Source: Sanderia malayensis
Lineage: Eukaryota; Cnidaria; Scyphozoa; Semaeostomeae; Pelagiidae
DNA: 64,000 bases
Direction: 5' to 3'
Assembly: GCA_013076295.1 (NCBI GenBank)
Contig: RQOL01000845.1
Location: 1-64,000, forward strand
The position numbers were made by a program, and so were the translations under genes. This document shows, one piece after another, positions 19,085-31,617 of this stretch. The notes under the pieces are model-generated. The model made no database searches, was not told the origin of the DNA, and worked only from the letters and a program-made list of their open reading frames with translations. Position 1 is the stretch's first letter, and each line of letters opens with the position of its first letter.

Positions 19085-21234
19085 ACTCGAAACCAAATGG
19101 ATTGAGGTAATTTGCAAGACTGGGCCAAATATAATCTTAGGAGTCAGTTATAGGCACCCAATGAAGAATGATACAAAATATATTGATTATTTGAAAAAAA
19201 CCTCAAAAACAGTACTTAGATGATTCAGATTGTAGGAGATTTCAACTTTAATTTGTTAAATCACGAAAAAGCTGAACCAGTTGGTGAATTCATAAACTTT
19301 ATGACCTCAAATTTGTTACAACCGCCCATTTTAGGTCCAACTAGATTCCTTGAAAATAATAAACCACCAATCATTGATAACATCTTTACCAGTTCTACAG
19401 ATAAAAACTGTAATAGCGGTAATTTATATAGTAAACTAAGTGATCACCTACCAAACTTTTTAATCATTGAAAATATAAATACTAACCTGGTGAAGGAACA
19501 AAAGATTTTTAAAAGGGACATGAAGAACTTTGATGAAGAAAAGTTTGTTAATGAATTAAATTCAGAAGAAATATCTTACAATATAATCGGTGAAAATGAT
19601 GTGAATAAAAAATATCACATATTTCATCAACACTTTCTTAATGTTCTAAACAGCAATGCACCACTAAAACAACTATCTAAAAAGAACAAAGACAAAAGAA
19701 TAAGCCTTGGATTACTAGAGGTATAATAAAATCAATTACAACAAAAAATCAACTATAGAAGAAGTTTATCAAAACAAATGATACTTTCTTCTACAACAGA
19801 TATAAAATAATGAGAGATAAACTGAACCACTTAATTAGATCCCAAAAACATAAATACTACAATGAGTTCTTTGAAAAAAATAAAAACAATATGAAAAAAA
19901 TATGGTCTCAGATCAACTCAATCATACATAAACGAAAGTCAAATCCCGGTAGTATGTGCCTAAATATTGATGGGTCTAATGTTACTGATCCACTAGAAGA
20001 TGGAAATAAATTCAATAAATTCTACACCACAGTTGCTCAGAAACTAGTAGATAAAATGAAGCCCCCTGTTACCAGGTATAAAGACTATTTAAAAAACCCA
20101 GTAGAGAAGACCTTCTACATGCAGCCAACATGTGCTAAGGAAAGTGAGCAATTAATAAAAAAGCTTGATGGCTCTAAATCGAATGACATCTATGATATTT
20201 CAGTTAAAATGATTAAAATAGCAGCCCCACAGATATCTGTAATTCTAACTGATTTTTTAACAAGTCATTCCTGACAGGAGTTTTTCCACAAAAACTGAAA
20301 TATGCTTTTGTATTACCATTACACAAGGGGGCTCTATACTTCTAGTTACTAATTATAGGCCAATTTCTATTCTTCCTATATTGAGCAAATTATTGGAAAA
20401 GCTGATGCAAACAAGGTTAGTAAACTTTTTGGACAGTAACAACATTATTTATGAACACCAATTTGGCTTCCAAAAGAATAAATCGACATCTTTAGCAATA
20501 CTTGATGTTCAAGAAAAACTAATCCAGGCTATTGAATAAAAGCAAATAGCATGTAGCGTCTTTCTAGACTTTGCAAAAGCGTTCAACACAGTAAATCATG
20601 ATATTTTACTTGGAAAATTAGAGCATTATGGAATTAGAGGATTAGCAAATGCTTGGTTGGAGTCATATTTAAAAAATCGCTATCAAAAAGTTAAGATTGG
20701 CAGTACTCTATCTGATGAACAATTGATAACATGTGGTGTACCGCAAGGAAGTATCCTTGGACCAATACTCTTTCGTATTTACATTAATGACATTAAGGAA
20801 TCTTTTAAAAAACTACAATTCTATCTCATTGCAGATCACACAAGCACACCTTTTTGTCATGAAAACCCTGAGATGATAGAAATGATATATAACAATGAAT
20901 TGATTAAAGTTTCAAATTGGCTAATTGCTAACAAGCTTTCTCTAAATGTGTCCAAATCTAACTTTGTTTTGTTTCATTCAGCCCGTAAAAAAATTAAAAG
21001 TAATATAACAATAAAAATAAATGATGAAAATATAGAGGAAAAACCTTACACTAAATATCTAGGTGTTTTAATTGACAAGAATTTAACTTGGTCTCACCAC
21101 ATACATCATATCAAACTTAAACTATCAAAAGGAATAAAAATCTTGTGTAAATTGAGGCATCTTGTTTCAACAAATATGTTAAGATCACTCTATTTTACAT
21201 TTATTCAACCACACATTGACTATGGTCTTATCAA
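19082..21234 (+). pseudogene. CR1/L2-type LINE, endonuclease end plus reverse transcriptase
   Basis: Begins inside the APE-type endonuclease (ISYRHP-like block and VGDFNFNLL), continues through a linker and into the reverse transcriptase: NYRPISILPILSKLLEKL, HQFGFQKNKSTS, LDFAKAFNTVNHDIL, CGVPQGSILGP, ending HIDYGL. Multiple shifts and a stop (near 20537) interrupt it. The catalytic (F/Y)ADD is changed to IADH, so the enzyme is dead. It is truncated at both ends; no 3' UTR is seen. Confidence 0.85.
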
Positions 21235-22169
21235 GGGTATTTCTAATCGGTTGACCCCACGACTCGGGGACTCTCGGACGCACGACTATACGACCTAGGG
21301 AAATACGACCCATGTCTTTAAAAGTGCCAAATTTGCATTATTTTCACTGTAATTATTGTAGCAAAGTCAAAGACACTGTTTTGAAGTATGAAACGCAGTT
21401 TGGTGAGCATAGGAACAGAAATAAATGCTTTTCGAGCAAGCAATTTTGTCGCAAAAAGCACGCTGTCGTTGCAAATCACTGAGGTTTTCATATCGTAAGC
21501 AAGGAAACTGTGGTGGCAGTAATCGAAATCCTGTGGAGCCATGATATTGACATTTGCACCGTAATCAAAATTCCATCCTTTTCAGAAGCGTTGCGCAATC
21601 TGAAACCACCGGTAGTAAGAGAGAACAACTTTAAAGCATTTCATATAAATGCAGAAAGACTATTCTGCTATTGTAACGTCTGTGTTTGTTATCATCCATC
21701 AAATATAGCAACAAAATGTGAATATATCACAACATAACAACAGCTAAAGCAACGAAGCATGGAAACCTTATCAACGTCATCATGCTCGTCATTATGATCG
21801 TGATCATTTTTATTATTATTGCACCCTGCATCCTGCACTGCGCAGGTATATTGAGTTTTTTACCGCTAGAAAACACTTGCAAAGTATTCTATGGGATGCA
21901 AAAGGGCCTTAGTTACCCGAGGTTCGAGTTACTCTTGGCCAGACTTATCATGATTTTGCTGTTTTTATGAATATTATTTCTTTTGGAGTTTACTTCATTT
22001 ATCTTTATCAAGTAAGAACACATTCCACCAAAATATTCACAATACACTAACCAGTGACAATTTTTGAAAAGCACCGCATTAGCCAATCAGAATGCATTGA
22101 TATTAGTGCCTAGACCCCCTTCTGCCATGAAAAAGATTTGAGAAACTTTTTTGCACCAATTTCCCCCAT
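21235..22169. other. No gene recognised
   Basis: Follows the abrupt end of the LINE. Open frames such as 21510-21737 lack recognisable domains. No structured RNA noticed. Confidence 0.4.
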
Positions 22170-22614
22170 CGACCCATTTTTTGTCAGTAGGCACTAAACT
22201 TATCCGTGAACAAGAAACTGTTACAAAGTTTGGAGCTCAGATCCTAAATTGCCATCAAGCTTCGCTTTATAGAGTCCTTTATCAGAAACAGAGTTTTTTA
22301 TGGAGACCCCAGGTTTTTGCCAAATCAGCAAGTAATCTTCATGATAGGCAAAACGTGTGTTTTCCAACTTTTTATGTTCAAGCCATTAAATTTTCACAGT
22401 CGAATTTTCATTTATTCTTTTCATTTGTGCTGCTTTAGCAAAGCTCTGGTTTCTTGTCAGTACCACTCACTATGTTTAATTGAAAACCAGTAGCTTTCCA
22501 GTTTCTACAGCTTGGGTTATGAAGATTTGCCAAGTTGTCCATTAATAAATTGGACAACTTGGCAAGTTGTCCAATTTATTCACTTGTCCACTGTTCCGCT
22601 AGGCTTTTGTCAGT
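22170..22614 (-). repeat. Repeat family A, copy 3
   Basis: Inverted relative to copies 1 and 2. A short local inversion or duplication is seen at 22540-22580 (ttggacaacttggcaagttgtcc palindrome). The copia element sits exactly at its right end. Confidence 0.8.
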
Positions 22615-22619
22615 GAGAG

Positions 22620-22813
22620 TGTTGAAGAATATGATAATTACTCTTCTCTTATTGGCTGATATAAATAGGCACCACATGATTCTCGCATGGTGAACTCAAG
22701 TATATTCTATAATCATAATCAGTTGTTGTAGTTCCTTGTTCATGTTATGTTGTGATATTGATTTTACGAGAGTTGACTTATTTTGTGAGAACTCTGCAGA
22801 AATACGTTTAACA
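22620..22813 (+). repeat. copia 5' LTR
   Basis: 194 bp, TG...CA ends, with a TATA-like tgatataaatag near 22656-22667. Pairs with 26940-27133. Confidence 0.95.
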
Positions 22814-22830
22814 GGTTATGGGCCCAGGAT
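22814..22830 (+). other. copia primer-binding site
   Basis: ggttatgggcccaggat directly follows the LTR. It matches the anticodon-region (half-tRNA) type of primer site known for Drosophila copia and initiator Met tRNA rather than a tRNA 3' end. Confidence 0.65.
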
Positions 22831-22888
22831 TGCCATAACTGCGTAGCAAGAAGTATATATTTTAGCGTAATACATTGTGCGAGTAGCG

Positions 22889-25800
22889 ATGGCTGAAATC
22901 ACAAAGATTGAGCAACTCAATGGGGAAAATTATCAATCATGGAAGTTTCACATAAAATTGATCTTGATGGAACGTGGATTGTGGAGCTTCATCAAAGGTA
23001 CAGAAATTCCACCTGGCCAAACGGCGCAAGCAGCAGTAATAAACGCTTATCGTTTAAGATCAGACAAGGCTTATTCGTTGATTGCACTGAGCGTGAATAC
23101 ACGTTTGCAAGTACATATTTCGCAGACAACAGACCCGAAAGAGGCATGGGAGATTTTGAAACAACAGTTTGAATTCGTCTCGATTACGCAAATTGTTTGC
23201 CTGAATCGAAAGTTTTATGCCGCGAGCATGCCAGAAGGAGCAAACTTTATGGAATATTTGATCACAATGACATCTTTGGCCGATCAGCTAAGAGAAATGA
23301 AAGAAGAAATTTCGTCCAAGAAATTCGCCACCGTGATACTAGGCAGTCTTCCTGAGTCTTACGACGGATTCATTTCAAGTTTGAGTGCTCGTGCTTCTGA
23401 TGAACTCGACTGGGATAAAATTAAAGGGTTGCTGGTTGAGGAATACATGAAGCAAAAGGAAAGAAGCGAACAACAACCTTCTGTCTCAAATGATGCTTTG
23501 TTCACAAGAAGAGGCTTTCAATCACGTCGTGGTAATCTACAGCACGGAAATGGTGCAAGACCCGCATTTGAGCATCGAGAAGAAAGTAGAGGCCGTGGAC
23601 CGAAATGTTACAAGTGCAAACGTTTTGGTCATATTGCGAAACAATGTCCGCAAAACAAGAAGTTTGATGAAACAAATGTTGCAATCGATTGTCAGGAAGA
23701 AAACGAAAATTCAGAAGATAACATTGCATTGGCATCGACCACGAAGCGTGCATTGAGCAATGGTTGGTATGTCGATAGCGGCGCCACAAGCCACATGACA
23801 TATGATGGAAAATCGTTATTGAATTTCCGTAAGTTTCAACACCCGACTCAAGTTTATCTTGGAGATGACAAGCCAATATTTGCCTTTGGTTAAGGAGATG
23901 CAAAGATTCCATGCTACGACAAAACGTATCCGATCACCTTGACATTGGAGAATGTATTGTTCGTCCCAAAGCTGAGAAAGAACTTGATGTCAGTTGCCGC
24001 CATGGCAAAGAAAGGGGCAGAAATTAAGTTTGACAAGGAGACATGCACTGTGATAAAGGATGAACGCACTCTTGTCATTGGTCATATTGTAGATGACAGG
24101 TTGTACAAAGTAAACACGGCGGACTTTGTCAACGTTGCAACAAGCAAAGTGCCTAATTTAAAAAGTTGGCATTGTCGATTTGGTCACCTTAACCACACCT
24201 ATATCGACCAGACGATCAAGAAAGATATGGTCAAAGGCTTGAATCATTCAAACGAAAACTTTGACGTAAAGTGTGAATCATGAGCTGGGAAAAATTCAGA
24301 AAACTCCGTTTCCAAAGATTAGTTCAACTAGAGCCACCAAACCACTGGAGTTGGTACATACAGACGTATGTGGGCCAATGAATGTGGAATCTGCTGGTGG
24401 ATCAAAGTACATCCTCACATTCACAGATGACCACACAAGATATGTTACCGTGTATTTCCTGAAGAGCAAAGCTGATGTGCTGACCAAGTTCAAAGAATAC
24501 ATCGCGTTGATGGAGAACATGTCGAATGATCATCGTCTCAAGACCATTAGAAGTGACAATGGCGGTGAATACACGTCTAACAAGTTTAAAGAGTTCTGCA
24601 ATGAAAAGGGAATTGTTCATGAATTCACAATACCCTACTGCCCACAGCAAAATGGGGTGTCGGAGAGATTAAATCGCACGTTGCTGGAGAAGGCAAGATC
24701 GATGATATATCACGCTGATATGCCTTTGAGATTTTGGGCAGAAGCTGTAAACACAGCTGTACATCTGCACAATCGTAGTGCAACAGCTGCATTGGAGAAT
24801 AAGACCCCGTTCGAGTGCTGGTTTGGAAGGAAGCCGGAGGTTTCTCATTTGAGAGTCTTTTGATGTGTTTTCTTTTATCATGTTCCCGACGAGCTGAGGA
24901 CAAGACTGGATGCAAAGTCCAGAAAAGCTGTCTTTGTAGGATATCCAAAGGATTCAAAGGGATACAAGTTGTATTCTCTATCAACGAACCGATTTACCAC
25001 AAGTCGCAACGTATCATTCTTTGAGTAAAGATTTCATAAGTTTGGATCCAAGGATGAAAAGAAGCTTACATTTCCTGAAGATTTCAACGATTCTCCTGAA
25101 ACACCAGTTCGTCCAGCAGAAGCGGATCTTGATGATGTGCTTGAAGAAGAACGAAGAGCTGAACCAGTGGGAGTCAACTACGAAGATCGTTTCTTAGAGG
25201 AGGTCAGAAATCTCACTGGGAAAAGAAATCGAAATCCACCTGTAAGATATCAACCTGATGAATGTTTTGCAGCTGAATCACTCATTGCTGATCTCGATGA
25301 GCCAGAATCCCTGAGTGAAGCACTAAACAGCAAGCATTCTGAACAATGGCAAGCAGCACTGAAATCAGAGTATGACTCTCTAATTGAAAATGAAACCTGG
25401 ACATTGGTTCCACAACCAAAAGACAGAAACATAGTTGGCTCAAAGTGGATTTTGAAAGTTAAAAGAGATGCAAGAGGAAACCTGGATAGGTTAAAGGCCA
25501 GATTAGTAGCCCAGGGCTACTCACAGTCACATGGAGTAGACTACGACGAGGTCTATTCCCCAGTTGTCAGATATACAACGATCAGATCTCTACTTGCTTT
25601 GGCCAATGCAAAGAACTGGGAAGTCCACCAGATGGACGTGAAAACGGCATTTTTGAATGGATCTATTGATGCAGAGATTTTCATGAACCAACCAGAAGGG
25701 TTCATTGATGCAGATCATCCTGACTACGTTTGTAAGCTCAACAAGAGTTTGTACGGACTCAAGCAAGCAGCTCGCTGCTGGAATGGAACACTTGATTCCT

Positions 25801-26865
25801 TCTTGAAGTCTCAAGGTTATCACAGAAATGAATCACATAAAGTCTACATAAAGACAAAGAGAGATGCTAAAGGTAAGATCAATTTTGTGATTCTTGCCGT
25901 GTATGTCAATGACATACTACCAATATCAAATGATATTGATATGTTGAATTCGGAGAAGAAGAGCTTGTGAAAACGATTCAAGATGGTGGATCAAGGGGAA
26001 GCAAACTCTATTTTGGGAATGCTCATAAAGAGAAATCGAGTGAAGAAGACATTATTCATGAGCCAGCCAAGCTATCTGCAGAACACATTGAAGAGGTTTG
26101 GCATGAATGAATGTAAACCTATTTCAACACCACTTGAAACTGGAAAGCGATTTCACAAAACCACTGAAGATGACGAAGTCTTTGATTCACAAAGATACCA
26201 AGAAGCCATGGGATGTTTAATCTGCGCTAGTACATGTACCAGGCACAACATCTCTGCAGCTGTTGGGAAGCTATCACAATTTAATGCTAATCCGAGCAAA
26301 GAGCACTGGACAGGAGTAAAGCGTGTCCTAAGATATCTCAAAGGGACTTTAAACTATGGTTTGAAGTTTTCTGTTGATAAAGATGATATATCTCTGTATG
26401 GCTACTCAGATGCAGACTGGGGTGGAGACCCAGTAACACGACCGTTCAACCTCAGGGTCAGTGTTCAAAATTGCTAATTCAACAATCAGCTGGTGTAGCA
26501 AGCGACAAGCATCAGTAGCTAAATCCTCCACTGAAGCTGAATATGTGTCGCTGAGTTTAGCTGCCCAAGAAACAATCTGGTTGCGCAGACTATTGAATGA
26601 AATTGGTCACAAAATCACTGCACCAACCACAATCTATGAAGATAACCAAGGTGCATTACATCTGTCAAAGAATGCAAGGTTTCACAACCGGACCAAGCAC
26701 ATTGACATCACACACCATTTCATACGAGAAAAGGTTGAATCAAAGGAAATAGAAGTGATCTATTGTCCCACAGAACATATGTCAGCAGACATAATGACCA
26801 AAGGATTCACCAGGGACAAATTTGAGAAACTGAGAAATTCCTTGAACATATACGCTACAGATTGA
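22889..26865 (+). pseudogene. copia gag-pol polyprotein, broken
   Basis: The order is that of Ty1/copia. Gag comes first (MAEITKIEQLNGENYQSWKF), with zinc knuckle CYKCKRFGHIAKQC at about 23605, then protease WYVDSGATSHM at 23765. An in-frame TAA lies at 23891. Integrase (24273-24863) has DVCGPM, IRSDNGGEY and NGVSERLNRTL. Reverse transcriptase (25137-25970) has SKWILKVKRD and QMDVKTAFLNG, but the catalytic box reads YVND instead of YVDD. RNase H (to 26865) has SSTEAEYVSLS and EDNQGALHLS. Frame breaks lie near 24283, 24863, 25970 and 26441. The element could not move by itself as read. Confidence 0.92.
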
Positions 26866-26939
26866 CATTTATATATTTAACCTTTTTGCTGAAACGTTTT
26901 ATTTTATCTTGAATTTATATAGTAATTCTCAAGTGAGAG

Positions 26940-27133
26940 TGTTGAAGAATATGATAATTACTCTTCTCTTATTGGCTGATATAAATAGGCACCACATGAT
27001 TCTCGCATGGTGAACTCAAGTATATTCTATAATCATAATCAGTTGTTGTAGTTCCTTGTTCATGTTATGTTGTGATATTGATTTTACGACAGTTGACTTA
27101 TTTTGTGAGAACTCTGCAGAAATACGTTTAACA
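26940..27133 (+). repeat. copia 3' LTR
   Basis: 194 bp, preceded by a purine-rich aagtgagag tract. Nearly identical to the 5' LTR (one visible gagag/gacag difference near 27090). Confidence 0.95.
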
Positions 27134-27138
27134 GAGAG

Positions 27139-27570
27139 GAGTGCTTTTTTGTCAGTATTCACTAAATTTATCTGAGAACAAAAAACTGTTACAAAGTTTG
27201 GAGCTCAGATCCTAAATTGCCATCAAGCTTCGCTTTATAGAGTCCTTTATCAGAAACAGAGTTTTTTTATGGAGACCCCAGGTTTTTGCCAAATCACATC
27301 TTCATGATAGGCAAAACGTGTGTTTTCCAACTTGTCATGTTCACAGAAAGCCATTAAATTTTCACAGTCAAATTTTCATTTATTGTTTTCATTTGTGCTG
27401 CTTTAGCAAAGCTCTGGTTTCTTGTTAGTACTCACTATGTTTAATTGAAAACCAGTAGATTTCCAGTTTCTACAGCTTGGGTTATGAAGACTTGCCAAGT
27501 TGTTGATTAATAACTTTTTTTCATAAAGTTTGAAGTCTCTTAAGCTGAGCCACTGTTCTGCTAGGCTTTT
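27139..27570 (-). repeat. Repeat family A, copy 4
   Basis: Continuation of the inverted A array on the right of the copia element, ending in the ctgagccactgttctgctagg junction. Confidence 0.8.
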
Positions 27571-27770
27571 GTCAGTGAGAGGAGTGCTTTTTTGTCAGTA
27601 TTCACTAAATTTATCTGAGAACAAGAAACTGTTACAACGTTTGGAGCTCAGATCCTAAATTGCCATCAAGCTTCGTGTTATAAAGTCCTTTATCAGAAAC
27701 AGAGTTTTTATGGAGACCCCAGTTTTTTGCCAAGTCAGCAAGTAACCTTAATTTTAGGCAAAACTTTCCT
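27571..27770 (-). repeat. Repeat family A, copy 5 (partial)
   Basis: Next tandem unit, truncated after the ttttttgccaagtcagcaagtaacc block. Confidence 0.75.
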
Positions 27771-27849
27771 TACAGTAAGTCATCCTCTGAGCTTTTAGTC
27801 CAAGACCCCAGGTATTAAAATTATCAACAGTTTTCAATGCTTCTCCATT

Positions 27850-28000
27850 TTGAGCTTTTGTCTGAATAGGACGATCATGATTGAAATATTGGAATTTTGC
27901 ACAGGGGAGGAATTCCACATCACCGACAAATTATCGTTTGTCCCCTTCCGAGATTTTCTCGGTAAATATGAGCACGTGCATGCAATCGGCTTGAACTGAA
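27850..28000 (+). pseudogene. LINE fragment
   Basis: attttgcacaggggaggaattccacatcac here matches, in inverted orientation, 29815-29845 at the RT end of the LINE at 29789-31041. It appears to be a short remnant of the same LINE family on the other strand. Confidence 0.45.
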
Positions 28001-28087
28001 CTCTTCATTGCAAAGTTTCATAATGGCGACACACAGCTACACAACGCAACAAATCTTCGAAGACAATATATTGTTATTAGGCTATAT

Positions 28088-28129
28088 TTAGAATACTTAC
28101 TGACAATATATTGTTAGTAAGTATTCTAA
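28088..28129. repeat. 42-bp near-perfect palindrome
   Basis: Arms built on ttagaatacttac and its complement surround caatatattg. It could extrude as a hairpin. No associated gene. Confidence 0.7.
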
Positions 28130-29780
28130 ATGTTAAATACGGTTGATTTAAGCACTCTAACATTAGTCTGCAACGTGAGAATGCATTATAATTTCCTACT
28201 TTCTCTTAGTAACGACTAGACTTGTGGCGTATAACCTAATGCATTAATTGATTTGTCATGAAGGTTATTTAGCAGGAATGTGACATTAAAATTTTTGGAA
28301 GCAAGTTTTATTGGAACAGAACAAGAAATGCTAAAGTACTCAAGCTTTAATACTACTGCTTTATTAAAAGCGATATTATTAAAAGCGATAGTATAAAATA
28401 CAGTGGGGATGCCGCCCTAATCTGCACCCCTGGCTATGGAACTCAGTGCATTTTGATTATTCTTAGCACGGCAGAAAACACGGATATGGCAATACACTGC
28501 TATTATTATCATAAATGCCAAAAACGCATAGCTATTACAATGGCTAACAGAATAAGTCCTTATTTCCTGTACCGCAGATTTTATCGACACTTTCATCGAA
28601 ATTTGGATGAGTGTATTTAAAACCATTGCCTGTGAAAAGCACACCAATTCAAAAATAAAAAACGCCTGCTAAAAATAATAGCTTCACAAGATCATGAGCC
28701 TGACAATATTCTTAAAATTTTCTTAAATTCCAGTATTGCGTATTATTTCTTTGCTACTAAGCTTCAGCTTAGTTTTTTGTAAATAAATCAAAGGAACCTT
28801 GAGGTGACTCGCGACAGATGGCTTTTATTTCACTGTATTATCCAGAAAGTGAAGAAAGTAATATCAAATTAAAGTCAAACTTGCGAGCCTAAAGGTTGAG
28901 CTTGAGCAAAACTGAATACCCTGGATTTAATTTTCAGGACTGAACGCAGCAAATTCAAAAAACATTTGTTTTGACACCACTCAAGCAAACATTTTGACTT
29001 CAGTTTTCGATCTTGTTTCATCAAGGTTAAAAAACTTTCAGTTTCCAAAACCAAAATGAAATACTATAATTGTTGTATTAGTTGCATAAGCATACAGCTA
29101 GAAAACTTTCTTCTTTTCTCCTGATGCTTCCATTCCAACAACGAGTCAAAAATGCTCCTTGTCTCCTTGCGTGATCAAGCTCGTGGTCCCCCCTGCCACA
29201 GCGTGCCCAGCATCTAGCATGGTACGTCATGTTGTTTGTTGTTTCAACAAGTTTACATTTTATCCAATGAAAAACTTGCAAAGTGATATCATGCTTGGTA
29301 GCCTCACTTCAAATCAAAAGTGAACGTTTGAATCTGGGGCACATACCTTATATGGGCAAAGTAAACAGAAACACAAACACTGACACTGACACAGAACACA
29401 ACATTTTTCCCCACTCACCAACATATACTTGCTTGCGCATGCGCTTCGCGAGTCAAAAATAGTGTCATTGTGTAATAGTGCCAGATACTTCCTCTTCCGT
29501 ATTGGAGCCTAATCTGTCTTGAACATAATTTGATCATATCCTACCTGATTTTCAGCTGTTTCATGATTTTCCTTAGTAAGGGACATGGTCCCCCCGACGG
29601 AAGACTTGCAATCTGTTTCTTGCACCTGGTGTTTATAATTTCGAAATGAGCTAGTTTATTTTATATGTATGACACTGAAGCAACTGAAACAAATTGATTT
29701 GGAACAATTTTCCCGCTAAAAAGTGATTATTTTGTTCGCATTGATCAGCCGAGAACTCTCGGCTAGGACAGTGTCGGTTC
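28130..29780. other. No gene recognised
   Basis: Unremarkable sequence. The minus frames at 28417-28647 and 29078-29281 show no motif. Confidence 0.4.
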
Positions 29781-29788
29781 TCGTTACA

Positions 29789-31041
29789 TCAATTCTCGGA
29801 GAAAAACTTTTTTTCGGTGATGTGGAATTCCTCCCCTGTGCAAAATTCGAAATATTGTATCTCTGTTTTCTTTGAGTTGCAATAGAGTCCTACTTTCCCA
29901 GCTTCAGTTTCCAGACGATGCCCGGATTCCTGTGCTTGTTCCATTTGTTCTGATAAAAGTGCCAAGATCATCCGTGTAGTCCAGATCTGTAATATTTATT
30001 GCGGGATGACGCCTGCTTTTTCTTGGTTCAAGTTCGATGGCGAGTTCATTATCTCGATCTTTGTATGTCATCCTCAGAAGATAATCGACTACAATAACAA
30101 ATAGGTAAGGCGCCAGTGTATCACCTTGGAGTACACCTTTCTTTACGTAAAAGAATTCTGTTTTGCCATCTGGGGTAATGACCCTTGCCTTCGTGTTTTC
30201 ATAGAATCTAGCAATGGCTTTTCTCAGGTTCGTTGAGACAGCATAAGCTTTGAATATTTCTAGCATCTTTCTCCTCTCTATAGAATCGAAAGCCTTTTTG
30301 AAGTCAGCATAGACTATGTTGGCTTTTTTGTTCCTGCTTTTAACTCCTTCTATTATCCTTCTCAGACCCAGAGTTTGAGAACTTGTGGAATGGCCACGGC
30401 GAAAGCCATTTTGGTTTGGACGGAGATGAGTATCTAATTTAGATTGTATTCTGTTTAGAATCATTTTATTGACAAGCTTAGCGACCATAGATGAGAAACT
30501 AATCCCCCGGTAGTTGCTTGTGTCACTCAGATCACCTGATTTAGGGAGTGGTAGAATGTCAGTTTCCGACCATTGATCTGGTTTGAGGCTACCTTTGAGA
30601 AGCTTATTAGCCAAATTGAGAATGATATCATCAAAAGCACATTTTGTGAGAACTTCAGGCGGTATGTTGTCTGGACCAGGATGCTTTCCATTCTTTAGCG
30701 TTATCTTGGCAAGAGCAACTTCATTTAGAGTCAAATTTTCATCGTTAATATCTAATATCTTCAAAGATTGGAGCTACTTGAAACATTTCATTGCCATCTT
30801 GGTCAATTTCTTTTCCGCGTAAATTGCTAAAGTGCTCGTACCACTTGTTCACACAGTCTTGTTTTGAAACCCCTTTTATTATTCCTTGTTTATAGCTCTT
30901 GCGGTTGGTTATTTTGTTTATCAGACGCATTTTACATTTTATCAATGGTGTATTCATTCCGATTTGTACTCCAAAGTAACTTCCAATTAAAAATTTGCAA
31001 GTTTGTTTTGAAAAACAGAATCGTTGAGCTATGTCTTGCAT
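29789..31041 (-). pseudogene. LINE reverse transcriptase (second family)
   Basis: Minus-strand RT: GKHPGPDNIPPEVL, WSETDILPLPKSGD, NYRGISFSSMVAKL, NQNGFRRGHSTSSQ, YADFKKAFDSIER, GVLQGDTLAPYLFV, and catalytic LDYTDDLGTF (YTDD). This is distinct from the CR1/L2-type copy at 19-21 kb. The thumb region after about 29970 continues only in another frame (29971-29789, KTEIQYFEFCTGEEFHIT). The 5' part (31041-30745) is also shifted. Element 2 begins only 10-20 bp beyond its 5' side, so element 2 appears inserted in or beside this LINE. Confidence 0.85.
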
Positions 31042-31049
31042 AGAAGTAG

Positions 31050-31260
31050 TAGATAGGGGCTAGCGATCATATGCACTTTTTTCATGTTTAAGGACGGTGC
31101 GGTTTTTTAAATGTTTAAGGAAAAGGCGCGGATTGTTAAATGTTTAAGCTGCGGCTCAGGCGGTGGCTTAAATTATTGTAGAAAAAATGAACTTGTTGAA
31201 TCGGGTTTCTGGAGGCGTGTCAAATTATTTTAAAGCTTGAAAGAGAATTCGTTATTTTTT
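31050..31260. repeat. Left terminal repeat of element 2
   Basis: Begins agtagtagataggggctag at about 31050. The part 31057-31150 matches the element-1 terminus (14085-14178) inverted. It contains three near-copies of a tgtttaag motif with GC-rich spacers (31085, 31111, 31141). Confidence 0.65.
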
Positions 31261-31282
31261 GTGAATATCCAGTAGGAAAAGT

Positions 31283-31289
31283 GGTTATA
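31283..31289 (+). promoter_or_regulatory. TATA box candidate of element 2
   Basis: A ttataaa motif just inside the terminal repeat, 35-40 bp ahead of ATG 31324. Confidence 0.35.
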
Positions 31290-31323
31290 AAGATAAAAAA
31301 TAGAAAACTCCATGTTTGGACCG

Positions 31324-31617
31324 ATGAATAAAATGGTGAATATCCAGAAAAATATAAGAGGAGTAAATGATGAATTGTTACGTGAAGTTAATATAGTGAC
31401 AGATTGGGGTGAGAAGTTGCTACAGTAAGTTGTTGAAATAAAACGAGAATTAGAACAAGATCAAGTTGAAATTGAAACTCTAAATTTGAAATTTGAAAAC
31501 CACGGAATTGATTGGGATTTTGATAGGGAATATATGAAAATAATGGATGGAATACACGATTGTGCTGAAAGATTTCGAAGAAAGAATGCTGGCAAGTATT
31601 TGTGTAACAGAAAATGA
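31324..31617 (+). pseudogene. Small coiled-coil ORF with in-frame TAA
   Basis: 97 codons from ATG 31324 (MNKMVNIQKNIRGVND) to TGA 31615, interrupted by a TAA at 31426. The second half is Glu/Lys/Leu-rich and predicted coiled-coil (KRELEQDQVEIETLNLKFEN). It overlaps the Fic ORF start in another frame. It might be the N-terminal part of the Fic protein after a shift, or a separate small gene. Confidence 0.35.

Larger units (their letters stand above)
22615..27138 (+). mobile_element. copia (Ty1/copia) LTR retrotransposon, full length
   Basis: Two 194-bp LTRs (22620-22813 and 26940-27133), both starting TGTTGAAG and ending TTTAACA, flanked by a 5-bp target duplication GAGAG (22615-22619 and 27134-27138). 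The empty site gtgagaggagtgc survives in the next A repeat at about 27578-27590. The LTRs are almost identical, so insertion was recent. However, the internal gag-pol frame carries several disabling changes, which may in part be sequence error. Confidence 0.95.
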
